This document shows, in pieces, positions 1-9,639 of a stretch of DNA of 64,000 nt. Position numbers and translations under genes: made by a program. The DNA is from Atlantibacter hermannii (GTDB taxonomy: Bacteria; Pseudomonadota; Gammaproteobacteria; Enterobacterales; Enterobacteriaceae), in the NCBI RefSeq assembly GCF_009907385.1, contig NZ_JAAATR010000112.1, positions 1 to 64,000 of the forward strand. The letters are read 5' to 3'. The stretch's first letter is position 1. Each line of letters opens with the position of its first letter. The notes under the pieces were generated by a model, which worked only from the letters and a program-made list of their open reading frames with translations, was not told where the DNA came from and did not search any database.

Positions 1-79
1 TTGCAGGACAGGCATTCATTCTATTTAATTATTCTAAAAATTTGATTTAATAAACTCTATTACTACAAAAGGACTCAAT

Positions 80-436
80 ATGGTCATTCTGCATGGCATC
101 AAAAACTGCGACACCGTCAAAAAAGCACGACGCTGGTTGGAAAGCCACCAAATCGTTTATCAATTCCACGACTATCGCGTTGATGGGATTAATGCAGAAA
201 TGATGCATAAATTTGCCGATGAACTGGGCTGGCAGGCTCTGTTAAATACCCGCGGCACCACCTGGCGCAAGCTGGATGAAGCCCAACGTCACGCCGTAAC
301 CGACGCGCCGGGCGCAATTGCCTTGATGATTGAAATGCCTGCAATGATCAAACGCCCATTGCTCTGCGCGCCCGGTAAGCCTATGCTGCTGGGTTTCAAT
401 GAAACTCAGTATCAGCAGTATTTCAACGAGGTGTAG
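80..436 (+). CDS. yffB: ArsC/Spx-family thioredoxin-fold protein YffB
   Basis: A 118-residue protein of the arsenate reductase-like (ArsC/Spx) family with a thioredoxin fold. The N-terminal strand ends in the motif KNCDTVKKA, which places the single active-site-type cysteine near residue 10, as in E. coli YffB. The cellular substrate is not established; the family suggests glutathione- or thiol-linked chemistry, and arsenate reduction itself is unlikely. The start ATG follows AAAGGA by about 6 nt. It lies 4 nt upstream of dapE on the same strand, so the two are probably co-transcribed, as in E. coli. Confidence 0.93.
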   Translation: MVILHGIKNCDTVKKARRWLESHQIVYQFHDYRVDGINAEMMHKFADELGWQALLNTRGTTWRKLDEAQRHAVTDAPGAIALMIEMPAMIKRPLLCAPGKPMLLGFNETQYQQYFNEV

Positions 437-440
437 TGTT

Positions 441-1568
441 ATGTCCTGCCCGGTTATTGAGCTGACACAGCAGCTTATTCGTCGCCCTTCTTTGAGCCCC
501 GATGATGCGGGCTGCCAGGCGTTACTCATCGAACGCTTGCGCGCCATTGGTTTTACCGTCGAATCGATGGATTTTGGCGATACCCAAAACGTCTGGGCGT
601 GGCGCGGTCAGGGCGAAACGCTGGCCTTTGCCGGACATACCGACGTGGTGCCCGCAGGCGATGCCGACCGCTGGATCAATCCGCCGTTTGAACCCACCAT
701 TCGCGACGGCATGCTGTTTGGTCGCGGCGCGGCGGATATGAAAGGTTCCCTTGCTGCGATGGTTGTCGCAGCAGAGCGCTTCGTCGCTCAACATCCACAC
801 CATAAAGGGCGCCTCGCGTTTCTGATCACTTCCGATGAAGAAGCCAGCGCCAAAAACGGCACCGTTAAGGTCGTGGAAGAATTAATGGCGCGTAACGAGC
901 GGCTGGACTATTGCCTGGTGGGTGAGCCGTCCAGCACCGAGGTGGTGGGCGATGTGGTGAAAAACGGTCGACGCGGTTCGCTAACCTGCAACCTGACCAT
1001 TCACGGCGTGCAGGGCCATGTAGCCTACCCGCACCTGGCGGATAACCCGGTGCACCGCGCGGCGCCGATGCTGGCGGAGCTGGTCGGCATTGAGTGGGAT
1101 CGCGGCAACGCTTTCTTCCCGCCCACCAGCATGCAGGTTGCCAATATCAAAGCCGGCACCGGCAGCAATAACGTGATCCCGGGCGATCTGTTCGTGCAGT
1201 TTAACTTCCGCTTCAGCACCGAACTGACCGACGAGCTGATTAAACAGCGGGTCATCGAGATCCTCGATCGCCATCAACTGCGTTACAGCGTGGACTGGTG
1301 GCTGTCCGGCCAGCCGTTCCTGACGTCGCGCGGCAAACTGGTGGATGCGGTGGTGAATGCGGTTGCACACTATAATGAAATCAAACCCCAACTGTTGACC
1401 ACAGGCGGCACCTCAGACGGACGGTTTATCGCCCGAATGGGTGCGCAGGTTGTGGAGCTTGGGCCGGTTAACGCCACCATTCATAAAATCAATGAGTGCG
1501 TGAACGCCGCCGACCTGCAACTGCTGGCCCGCATGTATCAACGCATTATGGAGCAACTCGTCGCCTGA
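441..1568 (+). CDS. dapE: Succinyl-diaminopimelate desuccinylase DapE
   Basis: Hydrolyses N-succinyl-L,L-diaminopimelate to L,L-diaminopimelate and succinate in the lysine and meso-diaminopimelate pathway, supplying peptidoglycan precursor. It is an M20-family di-zinc enzyme in the cytoplasm. Visible metal-site motifs are AGHTDVV (His), [10 protein letters not shown] (Asp), TSDEEAS (catalytic Glu pair), VGEPSS and, near the C-terminus, TIHKINE. The start at 441 ([11 protein letters not shown]) gives 375 residues, the same as E. coli; the frame stays open upstream into yffB, but that extension has no homologous counterpart. ypfN follows 23 nt downstream. dapA, an earlier step of the pathway, is also in this window. 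Confidence 0.98.
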   Translation: MSCPVIELTQQLIRRPSLSPDDAGCQALLIERLRAIGFTVESMDFGDTQNVWAWRGQGETLAFAGHTDVVPAGDADRWINPPFEPTIRDGMLFGRGAADMKGSLAAMVVAAERFVAQHPHHKGRLAFLITSDEEASAKNGTVKVVEELMARNERLDYCLVGEPSSTEVVGDVVKNGRRGSLTCNLTIHGVQGHVAYPHLADNPVHRAAPMLAELVGIEWDRGNAFFPPTSMQVANIKAGTGSNNVIPGDLFVQFNFRFSTELTDELIKQRVIEILDRHQLRYSVDWWLSGQPFLTSRGKLVDAVVNAVAHYNEIKPQLLTTGGTSDGRFIARMGAQVVELGPVNATIHKINECVNAADLQLLARMYQRIMEQLVA

Positions 1569-1591
1569 CGAGTCGTTCCGGGAGGAACTAC

Positions 1592-1783
1592 ATGGATTTG
1601 CTCGCGAAATACTGGTGGGTGCTGGTACTGGTTTTCCTGGTTGGCGTGTTGCTGAACGTCATCAAAGACCTTAAGCGCATCGATCATAAGAAGTTTTTGA
1701 ACAATCGTCCGGAATTGCCCCCGCATCGTGACTTTAACGATAAATGGGATGATGAAGACGACTGGCCGAAGAAAAAGCCGTAA
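1592..1783 (+). CDS. ypfN: UPF0370 small membrane protein YpfN
   Basis: A 63-residue protein with one N-terminal transmembrane helix (about residues 5-24, rich in W, L and V) followed by a charged tail ending in [10 protein letters not shown]. This matches enterobacterial YpfN, whose function is unknown. The ATG at 1592 is preceded by GGAGGAA at ideal spacing, which excludes the longer open frame starting inside dapE. It is probably the last gene of a yffB-dapE-ypfN unit and is followed by a strong shared terminator. Confidence 0.92.
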   Translation: MDLLAKYWWVLVLVFLVGVLLNVIKDLKRIDHKKFLNNRPELPPHRDFNDKWDDEDDWPKKKP

Positions 1784-1800
1784 CCGGCCTTAATCAATGA

Positions 1801-1826
1801 AAAACCCTCTTGCGAGGGTTTTTTTA
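1801..1826. terminator. Bidirectional terminator between ypfN and ypfH
   Basis: The perfect stem AACCCTC / GAGGGTT around a TTGC loop is flanked by an A-run and a T-run, so it can stop transcription from both convergent genes. It reaches the last codons of ypfH. Confidence 0.88.
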
Positions 1827-2522
1827 TATCATCTCAATAATATCGTCATCATTTGGCTTACCGCCGCTAAGCGCCTCATCGAAGTAGCGCTTCGGCACGG
1901 TATAGCGCAGATGATCCAGCGCCACCTGCATGCTGCGGCCATTAATGGCGTGGCCTAAATCCTCGATAACGTCCAGCGTGACATCGCCGCCCGCCTGGGT
2001 CAGCGCCTCTTCAGCCCGCACCGCATGGGAGAGTTCGATGACCCGGTCCTCATCGCCATGGATTAAATGCACCGTGGTCGCGGTGGTGACATGCTCAGGA
2101 AGCCGGGCAAAACGGCCATTAAACGCGATAACCCGTGACGCCAGGCCCGGTTGCGCCTTGATGCTCTCCAGCGCCATCATCGCCCCCTGCGAGAAGCCGA
2201 TCAGTGCCGTCGCGCCCGCATCGACCCCGCTCTGCTGCTGCCAGTAGCGCACGGTTTCGATAAACAGCGGCATGATGTCATCAATGCGCTGCTGACGGTT
2301 ATCTTCCGTTACGCCCGCCACGGAAAACCATTGACGCCCCGGCGCGGGACCGCTCGGGTGAGGCCCGCCGATGCTGACCACCAGCGCCTCAGGAAACAGC
2401 GGCGCGAAATGACGGCCAATTTCACCCATGGAGACCGGATTATCGCCCACGCCATGAAATAACAGCAGCAACTGTTTGGCGGGTGCGGCTGGGCTTTGAA
2501 CAACAACGTGGTCATGATTCAT
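1824..2522 (-). CDS. ypfH: Esterase YpfH (phospholipase/carboxylesterase family)
   Basis: A 232-residue cytosolic alpha/beta-hydrolase with the nucleophile elbow GFSQG (serine), a GDEDRVI acid and a GHAI histidine forming the expected triad. The E. coli homologue is an esterase of unknown physiological substrate. The start at 2522 (MNHDHVVVQSP) follows AGGGAGATAACC closely; the frame is open 18 codons further upstream without support. It is convergent with ypfN and on the same strand as tmcA, 72 nt downstream of it. Confidence 0.92.
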   Translation of the reverse strand: MNHDHVVVQSPAAPAKQLLLLFHGVGDNPVSMGEIGRHFAPLFPEALVVSIGGPHPSGPAPGRQWFSVAGVTEDNRQQRIDDIMPLFIETVRYWQQQSGVDAGATALIGFSQGAMMALESIKAQPGLASRVIAFNGRFARLPEHVTTATTVHLIHGDEDRVIELSHAVRAEEALTQAGGDVTLDVIEDLGHAINGRSMQVALDHLRYTVPKRYFDEALSGGKPNDDDIIEMI

Positions 2523-2594
2523 GGTTATCTCCCTGGTTAGTGGATACAGTCTACGCTCCGGAAAAACGATGACCATGCCATTTCACTGAACAAC

Positions 2595-4619
2595 TCAGTG
2601 GAAAAATTGCAATTGCAAAACCTGATTTTTTAACGCGTCGTGTCGGGCACGGTCGAGCTGATATAACGCCTGCGACGCTTCCTGGCGGCAGTGCGCCAGT
2701 AACGCCTTCCGCCCGCTCAGACGCAGCGTCCGGCACAGCGATGAAACGGACTGGCGCGCGTCGAGGCGTCCTCGCAGCGCAGGAAGTGACTGCGGGCTGG
2801 CAATAACCAGTCGGTTAAGGCTCCCCAGACAGGTTTCCAGCGGGCGATGGGCAAATGCGAATCCGGCAAGTTCACGCCAGTCATCATCATTAAGCGTAGT
2901 CGCCATCACGCCTTGTACGGGCAATTTTTCCTCAATCCAGGATTGCAGGAATGGCGCATCCCGCTCAAAGCGCGCCCGCTCCTGACTAACCAGCGCCGCG
3001 CCTGCTGGCGTAAGCGGCAGCAGCGCGATGGCGTTGTAACAGCCGCTGCTGGCTTCCCGGTGGCTGCCGATGCGCGCCAGGGTAAAGCCGCATCGCTGCC
3101 AGAAGCGCCACAGGGTTTCGGTATAGCCAAAGCTCACCGAGAGATAATCGACGTCCTGCGCATGATGGCGACGCGCCCAGCTGATTAATGCCTGGCCCAG
3201 CCCTTCGCGCTGCCGGGCGGGATGCACGGCGATCCGGCTGATCCGCAAGCCTTTTAACGTTGCCGCAAAGGGGTCGCCGCCGTGCGCCGCCAGAGATTGC
3301 GCCACCAGATTGCCGCGCGGTCGGCGATAGCCCGCCCACACGGCCTGGCTCAGCGCCGGGCTAAGCCCGCCCTCTTCCAGCAGCCACAGCGCCGCCGCCG
3401 TTTTATCCCCTGCCGTTCCGGCGATAATCTGCTGGCCCGGCGCATCCATCATGCGGCGTAAATCAAGGGGGGATGTGCGGTAGTGCGCACCGCATAATAA
3501 CTGGTATACCGAGGCCATCCCTGAGGGATCCGTTTCCCACTGTTCCTGCCCAAGGGCGCTAAACTGAACGTCTCCCTGTGGGGCGCGAGCAAAGTCCTCG
3601 TCCTTAAACAGCAGCAGCGTATCCAGCACCCGTTCAAGGGGATCGTTATCCGCCCAGCGGATCGGGTGCGACAGCGCGAACTGCCGGATGCCAGGCACTC
3701 CCGCGCAAAACTTAAGCATAAAACCGCGCCCGGTGCCTTCGTAGCCCTGAACAGTGGTCACCAGCAAAACGCGCGGCCAGGCGGCAATCAGCGCGCTTAA
3801 CAGCGGGCCAGGAATGGCAGCGGCTTCTTCAATCACCAGCCAGTCGGCCTGCGGAGCCTGTGCGGTGTGGGTCATTTCAAGCAGCGCATCAGGCGCCAGG
3901 AAGTGAAATTTATCGGCGGCGTACTCCGCCAGGACATCCGTGGCGGCACGGGACGGCGCGGTGACGATGCAGTTGCCGGTGCAGCCCGCGATCAGCATTC
4001 CGGCCAGCGCCGATTTCCCGCGTCCGCGCGGCGCGGTCACCACGGCGACGCCACGCTGCATACTCTGCAAGGCGTGAAGGATGTCTGCCTGCTGGCGCAG
4101 CGGCGCGCCATTCGCCGGATGCCAGTCAGGGCGCGGCAATGAAAGCGTAAAGTCAACGGGCTGATGCTGATGCCAGCACACCACTTCGCCATCGTGCGCG
4201 AAGACGCGTTGCAGACGGGCAATAAAGTGCGGAGTGGCAAGGGGGGAAGGGCTATCTGCCCAGCGGCGGGAATCGGCATCCGGCTGTTGCGGCCACTGTT
4301 CCCACGGTGGCGTCAACAGCACCAGCCAGCTTCCGGCTTTCAGCGTACCGGCGACGACGGCAAGGGCTTCGACATCTAACCCCTGCCTGGCATCAAAGAC
4401 GGTATGGCCGAATTCACGCCCTAACAGAGTGCGAACGCTGGAGGAAGGAGAATGCAGTTCGAACAGGGGATGTTCGCCTACCCACAGCCAGCGGGCAGGC
4501 AATACGCCGGCAAGCTGGAGAACGGTAGCGTTGCTCCACGCGCTCTCACCCGCCAGCACCAGCAAACGTCGAATACCCGCTCGCGCCATTGCGGCGGTGA
4601 GAGCAGTCACAGGCTCCAT
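2595..4619 (-). CDS. tmcA: tRNA(Met) cytidine acetyltransferase TmcA
   Basis: Uses ATP and acetyl-CoA to make N4-acetylcytidine at the wobble base (C34) of elongator tRNA-Met, preventing misreading of the isoleucine codon AUA. The order of domains is an N-terminal DUF1726-type region, a helicase-like ATPase with Walker A RGRGKSALAG and the acidic motif VIEEAAAIPGPL, a GNAT acetyltransferase segment (RISRIAVHPARQREGLG), and a C-terminal tRNA-binding part. The start at 4619 (MEPVTALTAAM) follows AAGGAAG by 5 nt and gives 674 residues, close to the 671 of E. coli. It lies 26 nt from the end of ypfJ upstream. Confidence 0.95.
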   Translation of the reverse strand: MEPVTALTAAMARAGIRRLLVLAGESAWSNATVLQLAGVLPARWLWVGEHPLFELHSPSSSVRTLLGREFGHTVFDARQGLDVEALAVVAGTLKAGSWLVLLTPPWEQWPQQPDADSRRWADSPSPLATPHFIARLQRVFAHDGEVVCWHQHQPVDFTLSLPRPDWHPANGAPLRQQADILHALQSMQRGVAVVTAPRGRGKSALAGMLIAGCTGNCIVTAPSRAATDVLAEYAADKFHFLAPDALLEMTHTAQAPQADWLVIEEAAAIPGPLLSALIAAWPRVLLVTTVQGYEGTGRGFMLKFCAGVPGIRQFALSHPIRWADNDPLERVLDTLLLFKDEDFARAPQGDVQFSALGQEQWETDPSGMASVYQLLCGAHYRTSPLDLRRMMDAPGQQIIAGTAGDKTAAALWLLEEGGLSPALSQAVWAGYRRPRGNLVAQSLAAHGGDPFAATLKGLRISRIAVHPARQREGLGQALISWARRHHAQDVDYLSVSFGYTETLWRFWQRCGFTLARIGSHREASSGCYNAIALLPLTPAGAALVSQERARFERDAPFLQSWIEEKLPVQGVMATTLNDDDWRELAGFAFAHRPLETCLGSLNRLVIASPQSLPALRGRLDARQSVSSLCRTLRLSGRKALLAHCRQEASQALYQLDRARHDALKNQVLQLQFFH

Positions 4620-4645
4620 ATCGGCTTCCTTGCTCAATGCGCCGG

Positions 4646-5509
4646 TTACAGTTTATTGCCGAAGGTGTTGCACTGCGCCGGATCGCCGCTGTCGAAGCCG
4701 CGCTTGAACCAGGTGTAACGCTGTTCAGACGTGCCGTGGGTGAAGCTGTCCGGAATGACGCGCCCCTGGCTTTGCTGTTGCAGGCGATCGTCGCCAATGG
4801 CTTCCGCCGCATTCAGCGCTTCCTGTAAATCCCCGGCTTCCAGCACGCCCTGCTGCTGCATGCTGTGACCCCAGACGCCGGCAAAGCAGTCAGCCTGTAA
4901 TTCCATTCGCACGGAGAGACGGTTCACTTCCGCTTCTGACGCATTGCGCTGCATTTCTCGCACTTTCGGCTCAATGCCCATCAGCTTCTGCACGTGATGC
5001 CCGACTTCGTGGGCAATCACATAGCCCTGCGCGAAGTCGCCTTCCGCTCCCAGCTTGCTGTTCATGTCGTCATAGAAAGAGAGATCGATATACACGGTGC
5101 TGTCCGCCGGACAGTAAAACGGCCCCATTACCGATTGCCCGGTGCCGCAACCGGTACGCGTCGCGCCGCGATACATCACCAGCTTAGGTTGCTGATAAGT
5201 GCGGCCCTGGCGCTCAAAGATCTGGCCCCAGGTGTCTTCGGTGGTTGCCAGAATGACCGACGTGAACTTCGCCGCTTCATCCTCATTGGGGCTGACAGAA
5301 CGGCTGGTTTGTTGGGAGACGGGTTGCCCGCCGGTTAATAGCGAGGTGAGATCCACGCCATAGAAACTGGCAATCACCACGATCACCAGCAACACGACGC
5401 CGCCTTTACCGCCGGGTAAACGGAAACCGCCGCCGCCCATCATCGGGCCACGGGAGTCGCTACGTCTGTCTTCGATATTGTCGCTGCCGCGACGCCCTTG
5501 CCAACGCAT
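4646..5509 (-). CDS. ypfJ: Putative neutral zinc metallopeptidase YpfJ
   Basis: A 287-residue membrane-anchored protein. The short cytoplasmic N-terminus is rich in R, D and G, a single hydrophobic helix follows ([17 protein letters not shown], about residues 35-51), and then a soluble domain carries the zinc-protease motif HEVGHHVQ and a downstream glutamate region ([13 protein letters not shown]). This is the YpfJ/KPN_00593 family; no substrate is known. It is read ahead of tmcA and ypfH on the minus strand with short spacing, so the three may form one transcript. Confidence 0.9.
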   Translation of the reverse strand: MRWQGRRGSDNIEDRRSDSRGPMMGGGGFRLPGGKGGVVLLVIVVIASFYGVDLTSLLTGGQPVSQQTSRSVSPNEDEAAKFTSVILATTEDTWGQIFERQGRTYQQPKLVMYRGATRTGCGTGQSVMGPFYCPADSTVYIDLSFYDDMNSKLGAEGDFAQGYVIAHEVGHHVQKLMGIEPKVREMQRNASEAEVNRLSVRMELQADCFAGVWGHSMQQQGVLEAGDLQEALNAAEAIGDDRLQQQSQGRVIPDSFTHGTSEQRYTWFKRGFDSGDPAQCNTFGNKL

Positions 5510-5596
5510 GAACCACCTCGAACTTTTATAATAATATTGACTGATCGTAGGCGGTTAACGGGCGGATTTCCATAGGAAAAGGGAGCCAGATCGGCA

Positions 5597-5618
5597 GGGG
5601 CACGTGAATACGTGCCCC
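5597..5618 (-). terminator. Hairpin downstream of purC
   Basis: The perfect 8-bp stem GGGGCACG / CGTGCCCC with a 6-nt loop starts 24 nt past the purC stop codon. It lacks a clear T-run, so it may act as a processing or stabilising hairpin and not as an intrinsic terminator. Confidence 0.45.
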
Positions 5619-5641
5619 GGAAGCGGTAAACGATTGCGCGA

Positions 5642-6355
5642 TCAGTCCAGTTTTACGCCCAGACGACGCGCGACTTCTTCATAAGCTTCAATCAGTCCGC
5701 CCAGGCTCTGGCGGAAACGGTCTTTGTCCATTTTGTCCATGGTGTTCTTATCCCACAGGCGGCTGCCGTCCGGAGAGAACTCATCGCCCAGCACCACTTC
5801 GCCCTTGAACAGGCCGAACTCCAGTTTGAAATCCACCAGGATCAGACCGGCGTCATCAAACAGCTTTTTCAGCACGTCGTTGGCTTTGTAGGTCAGCTCT
5901 TTCATGCGCGCCAGATTTTCTTTATTCACCCAGCCAAAGGTTTCGCAGTAGGACTCGTTAACCATCGGATCGTGCATGGCGTCGTTTTTCAGGAACATAT
6001 CAAACAGCGGCGGATTCAGTTCAATGCCCTCTTCGATGCCCAGGCGCTTCACCAGCGAGCCGGCCGCACGGTTACGCACCACGCACTCTACCGGCACCAT
6101 TTCCAGCTTCTTCACCAGACATTCGGTATCCGAGAGCAGCGCTTCCATCTGGGTCGGGATGCCCGCTTCTTCCAGTTTGGTCATAATGAAATGATTGAAC
6201 TTGTTGTTCACCATGCCCTTACGATCGAACTGTTCGATGCGCGCGCCGTCCCCTGCTGACGTATCGTTACGGAATTCGAGCACCAACAGATCGGGGTTTT
6301 CCGTGCTGTAAACGGTTTTCGCTTTGCCGCGATACAACTCAGCTTGCTTTTGCAT
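5642..6355 (-). CDS. purC: SAICAR synthetase PurC
   Basis: Joins CAIR and aspartate with ATP to give SAICAR (step 8 of inosine monophosphate synthesis), a cytoplasmic step of purine biosynthesis. The 237-residue length and sequence match the bacterial enzyme, with the family signatures [12 protein letters not shown] near the N-terminus, [13 protein letters not shown] and [10 protein letters not shown]. It is transcribed alone: a terminator separates it from bamC upstream, and a PurR-type operator sits 61 nt before the start codon. Confidence 0.98.
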   Translation of the reverse strand: MQKQAELYRGKAKTVYSTENPDLLVLEFRNDTSAGDGARIEQFDRKGMVNNKFNHFIMTKLEEAGIPTQMEALLSDTECLVKKLEMVPVECVVRNRAAGSLVKRLGIEEGIELNPPLFDMFLKNDAMHDPMVNESYCETFGWVNKENLARMKELTYKANDVLKKLFDDAGLILVDFKLEFGLFKGEVVLGDEFSPDGSRLWDKNTMDKMDKDRFRQSLGGLIEAYEEVARRLGVKLD

Positions 6356-6416
6356 CTTTATTACTCCAGGTGTGATGATTCAAAGGTTTTACGCAAAAAA
6401 ATGGCTACTTACGGCG

Positions 6417-6432
6417 ACGCACACGATTGCGT
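6417..6432 (-). promoter_or_regulatory. PurR operator upstream of purC
   Basis: ACGCACACGATTGCGT matches the PurR box consensus ACGCAAACGTTTGCGT at 14 of 16 positions and lies just upstream of purC, where E. coli also carries one. Repression by PurR with hypoxanthine or guanine is expected from family knowledge. Confidence 0.8.
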
Positions 6433-6441
6433 GGCCTTAAT

Positions 6442-6465
6442 AAAAAAGGCCGGAGTGCTCCGGCC
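6442..6465 (-). terminator. Terminator of dapA-bamC
   Basis: On the minus strand the 9-bp stem GGCCGGAGC / ACTCCGGCC region is followed by a run of T. It lies 7 nt after the bamC stop and upstream of the purC operator, so purC needs its own promoter. Confidence 0.85.
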
Positions 6466-6471
6466 CTGCTA

Positions 6472-7506
6472 TTACTTGCTGAACGCGGCCTGGAATACGG
6501 CCACCAGCGCATCGTTTTGCGACTGAGTCAGCGTGTGTCCTTTCGGATCGATAAACTGCAGGCTGCTGCGGTTATCCAGGTCGCCGACCTGAAGTTTATA
6601 ATCACCGCTGCTCAGACCCGGGTCGCGCGCGCCCAGATCCTGCCAGTCACCGTCGGATAATGGCTTGTAGGTCAAGGCGACGCTACCGGTTGACCGGGTC
6701 GAATCGGTCACCTTCATGCCCACTTTTTCGAGGGTTGCCGGCAGGCGGGTCCATACCACGTTAAACGGCGCCCGTACCACCAGCATGGGTAAACCGGTGT
6801 CATCGGCGGCGCTCTGCACGTCAATCTGGCTGGCGTTACGGTTGTCCGCCGCGTTCTGGTTAGCGGTTTGGGTTTTGTCCAGCGACGAGGCGATGCTGTT
6901 GAGCATTTCCGCGCTATAGCGCTGGAGCGACGCCGAGTCGGCGACAGGCTTACCGTCCTGCTCCAGATTAATCAGTTTCACTACCAGCGCCTGCTGATAG
7001 CCCTGCGGCTGAACGGTGATCTGGTAACGACCGCGATACTGCTGATCTTCATCCGCGCGGTTCCACTGTACCCAGTCGGTGCTGAGGGTTTGAGCCGCGT
7101 CATCGCGTTTAGCGATCGAATAGTTATGAGACTGAACGGCGCTTACTACCTGCGGCCAGAGCGAACCGCTGCGGCCGCTTTCCAGCAACAGCGTGGCGGT
7201 ATCACCGGTGAACTGCGTGCGTGCGCCGGTCACCAGCGCCAGCGGCTGTGCTGGCGGACGAATATCCAGTTCTTTACCGACCTGACCGCTACCGTTGGTC
7301 ACAGGAATGTTATAGTCGCCGTTTTCAACCGGCAGAATTAACCCCGCCGGGGCATGAAGTTCCGCCAGCGGCGCGGCATCCAGATAAGACTCATCCCCGC
7401 TCACCTGGCGCTTGTAGCGCGAATCGGAACTACAGGCGGCGAGCAGCATCACCAGTGATACGGTTGCTACTTTCGCCACACGCGACTTCTGTACTGAGTA
7501 AGCCAT
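6472..7506 (-). CDS. bamC: Outer membrane assembly lipoprotein BamC
   Basis: Lipoprotein subunit of the BAM complex that folds and inserts beta-barrel proteins into the outer membrane. The first 25 residues form a lipoprotein signal with lipobox LLAAC ([19 protein letters not shown]), followed by the flexible, BamD-binding N-terminal region and two helix-grip domains. The start at 7506 (MAYSVQKSR) gives 344 residues, the same as E. coli; a TTG one codon earlier is less likely. It lies 16 nt downstream of dapA and is co-transcribed with it in relatives. Confidence 0.97.
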   Translation of the reverse strand: MAYSVQKSRVAKVATVSLVMLLAACSSDSRYKRQVSGDESYLDAAPLAELHAPAGLILPVENGDYNIPVTNGSGQVGKELDIRPPAQPLALVTGARTQFTGDTATLLLESGRSGSLWPQVVSAVQSHNYSIAKRDDAAQTLSTDWVQWNRADEDQQYRGRYQITVQPQGYQQALVVKLINLEQDGKPVADSASLQRYSAEMLNSIASSLDKTQTANQNAADNRNASQIDVQSAADDTGLPMLVVRAPFNVVWTRLPATLEKVGMKVTDSTRSTGSVALTYKPLSDGDWQDLGARDPGLSSGDYKLQVGDLDNRSSLQFIDPKGHTLTQSQNDALVAVFQAAFSK

Positions 7507-7522
7507 CAAATCTCCCTAAACT

Positions 7523-8401
7523 TTACAGCAGACCAGCATGCTTAAGCGCGCCTGCAACCTCGTCACGACCATGGTCGGTGATCGGGGTCATCGGCAAGCG
7601 TAACGTATCGGTCGCCACAAGTCCCAACGCCTTACATGCCCATTTAGCCGGGATCGGGTTGGGTTCAACAAACAGTTTATGATGCAGCGGCATCAAACGC
7701 TGGTTAATCACGCGAGCTTCACGGTACTGGCCGGCTGCGGCAAGTTTGCACATGTCAGCCATGTCGCGCGCGGCAACGTTCGCGGTAACGGAAATCACCC
7801 CGTGGCCGCCCAGCTGCATAAAGTCCAGCGCGCTGGCGTCATCGCCGCTCACCAGAATGAAGTCGTCTGAAACCAGCTCTTTGATCTGGTGAACCCGCGT
7901 TAAGTTCCCTGTCGCTTCTTTAATACCGACAATATTTTTAACTTTCGAGAGTCTGCCTACCGTTTCCGGCAGCATGTCGCATCCGGTACGGGACGGCACA
8001 TTATACAGGATTTGCGGCAGATCGGTGTTTTCAGCGATGGCTTTGAAATGCTGGAACAGACCTTCCTGAGTAGGACGGTTGTAGTATGGCGTCACGGTCA
8101 GACAGCCGACAATGCCGCTGTCGTTGAAACGCTGCGTCAGGCTAATCGCCTCTGAGGTCGCGTTTGCACCCGTTCCGGCGATCACCGGAATACGGCCATC
8201 GGCCAGTTCCAGCGTCATCATTACCACGTCGCCATGCTCATCATGGCTGAGGGTTGCGGACTCGCCGGTCGTCCCTACAGAAACAATCGCCGAGGTTCCG
8301 CTGGCGACATGGTAATCAATCAGTTTTTTCAGGCTCGACCGACAGACATTACCTTTGAGATCCATCGGTGTAATCAGCGCGACAATACTTCCCGTGAACA
8401 T
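7523..8401 (-). CDS. dapA: 4-hydroxy-tetrahydrodipicolinate synthase DapA
   Basis: Condenses pyruvate with L-aspartate semialdehyde in the first committed step of lysine and diaminopimelate synthesis, and is feedback-inhibited by lysine in E. coli. The 292-residue TIM-barrel protein shows the Schiff-base lysine in VGIKEATGN (about residue 161), the catalytic tyrosine in LYNVPSRTG (about 133) and the GTTGES motif near residue 44. The start at 8401 ([12 protein letters not shown]) matches the family; the six-codon extension upstream does not. It is divergent from gcvR across a 145-bp promoter region. Confidence 0.98.
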   Translation of the reverse strand: MFTGSIVALITPMDLKGNVCRSSLKKLIDYHVASGTSAIVSVGTTGESATLSHDEHGDVVMMTLELADGRIPVIAGTGANATSEAISLTQRFNDSGIVGCLTVTPYYNRPTQEGLFQHFKAIAENTDLPQILYNVPSRTGCDMLPETVGRLSKVKNIVGIKEATGNLTRVHQIKELVSDDFILVSGDDASALDFMQLGGHGVISVTANVAARDMADMCKLAAAGQYREARVINQRLMPLHHKLFVEPNPIPAKWACKALGLVATDTLRLPMTPITDHGRDEVAGALKHAGLL

Positions 8402-8546
8402 GGGCCATCCTCTGTGCAAACAAGAAACTCAATGGTACGTTTGCTGCCATTATAAAAGCAAGCGCACAAGGGCGTTCAGGTTGTTGTATGGCGGTTTTTT
8501 TTATGGTTTCCTTATAATTATTCACAGAGGCACAGGAAGAATCCGT

Positions 8547-9119
8547 TTGGCACTCTCATCACAACACTATCTTGTTATTACCGCGCTGGGCGCAGACCGC
8601 TCCGGTATCGTGAATACCATTACCCGCCACGTCAGCAGTTGCGGCTGTAATATCGAAGACAGCCGGCTGGCGATGCTGGGCGACGAATTCACGTTTATCA
8701 TGCTGCTTTCCGGGAGCTGGAACGCGATCACGCTGATTGAATCCACGCTGCCGCTTAAAGGCGCGGAGCTTGATTTACTGATTGTGATGAAGCGCACCAC
8801 CGCTCGCCCGCGTCCGGCGATGCCCGCCACGGTGTGGGTGCAGGTGGAAGTGGAAGACTCCCCGCATCTGATTGAGCGATTCACCGCGCTGCTTGATGCG
8901 CATAATCTTAATATCGCCGAACTGGTGTCGCGCACCCAACCTGCCGATAACGGCAAAAGCGCCCAGTTGTATATTCAAATGACCGCCCACAGCCCCGCGC
9001 TGGATAATGCGACAATAATCGAGCAAGCGTTCAAAGCTCTCTGTACAGAACTGAATGCGCAAGGCAGTATTAACGTCGTTAACTATCAACAGCAAGATGA
9101 ACAGGACGGAGTGTCGTAA
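8547..9119 (+). CDS. gcvR: Glycine cleavage system transcriptional repressor GcvR
   Basis: A protein with two ACT domains (about residues 5-85 and 95-175) that binds GcvA and represses the gcvTHP glycine cleavage operon when glycine is low; glycine relieves this in E. coli. The start chosen is TTG at 8547 (ALSSQHYLVITALGADRSG), preceded by CAGGAAG, giving 190 residues as in E. coli, which also uses TTG. The open frame extends about 190 nt further upstream into dapA's promoter region but that part has no family match. The stop codon overlaps the bcp start (TAATG), which suggests translational coupling. Confidence 0.94.
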   Translation: MALSSQHYLVITALGADRSGIVNTITRHVSSCGCNIEDSRLAMLGDEFTFIMLLSGSWNAITLIESTLPLKGAELDLLIVMKRTTARPRPAMPATVWVQVEVEDSPHLIERFTALLDAHNLNIAELVSRTQPADNGKSAQLYIQMTAHSPALDNATIIEQAFKALCTELNAQGSINVVNYQQQDEQDGVS

Positions 9120-9589
9120 TGAACCCACTGAAAGCCGGAGAGAACGCACCAAAATTTAGCTTGCCCGATCAGGACGGTGAACAAGTAAATTTGACCGACT
9201 TCCAGGGACAGCGTGTTCTGGTTTATTTTTACCCGAAGGCCATGACGCCTGGTTGTACCGTGCAGGCCTGCGGACTGCGTGACAACATGGACGATTTGAA
9301 AAAAGCCGGTGTTGAAGTGTTAGGGATCAGCACCGATAAACCGGAAAAACTGTCGCGCTTCGCGGAAAAAGAGTTACTTAACTTCACCCTGCTTTCCGAT
9401 GAAGATCACCATGTCTGCGAACAGTTTGGCGTCTGGGGCGAAAAATCCTTTATGGGAAAAACCTATGACGGCATTCACCGCATCAGTTTCTTGCTCGACG
9501 GCAACGGCGTGGTTGAACACGTGTTTGACGATTTCAAAACCAGCAACCACCACGATGTGATCCTGGCCTGGCTGAACGAAAACCGTTAA
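9119..9589 (+). CDS. bcp: Thioredoxin-dependent thiol peroxidase Bcp
   Basis: An atypical peroxiredoxin (156 residues) that reduces hydrogen peroxide and alkyl hydroperoxides, recycled by thioredoxin. The motif PKAMTPGCTVQACGLRD holds the peroxidatic cysteine and, five residues on, the resolving cysteine that is typical of the alpha-helix-2 type. It overlaps the last base of gcvR. In E. coli the hydrogenase-4 operon follows; here perM comes directly after a shared terminator. Confidence 0.97.
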   Translation: MNPLKAGENAPKFSLPDQDGEQVNLTDFQGQRVLVYFYPKAMTPGCTVQACGLRDNMDDLKKAGVEVLGISTDKPEKLSRFAEKELLNFTLLSDEDHHVCEQFGVWGEKSFMGKTYDGIHRISFLLDGNGVVEHVFDDFKTSNHHDVILAWLNENR

Positions 9590-9603
9590 TCCGCTCTGGA
9601 TGT

Positions 9604-9632
9604 AAAAAAGCCGACGCGAGGTCGGCTTTTTT
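9604..9632. terminator. Bidirectional terminator between bcp and perM
   Basis: AAAAAAGCCGAC / GTCGGCTTTTTT surrounds a GCGAG loop, a strong U-tailed hairpin in both directions between two convergent genes. Confidence 0.9.
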
Positions 9633-9639
9633 GTGCGCG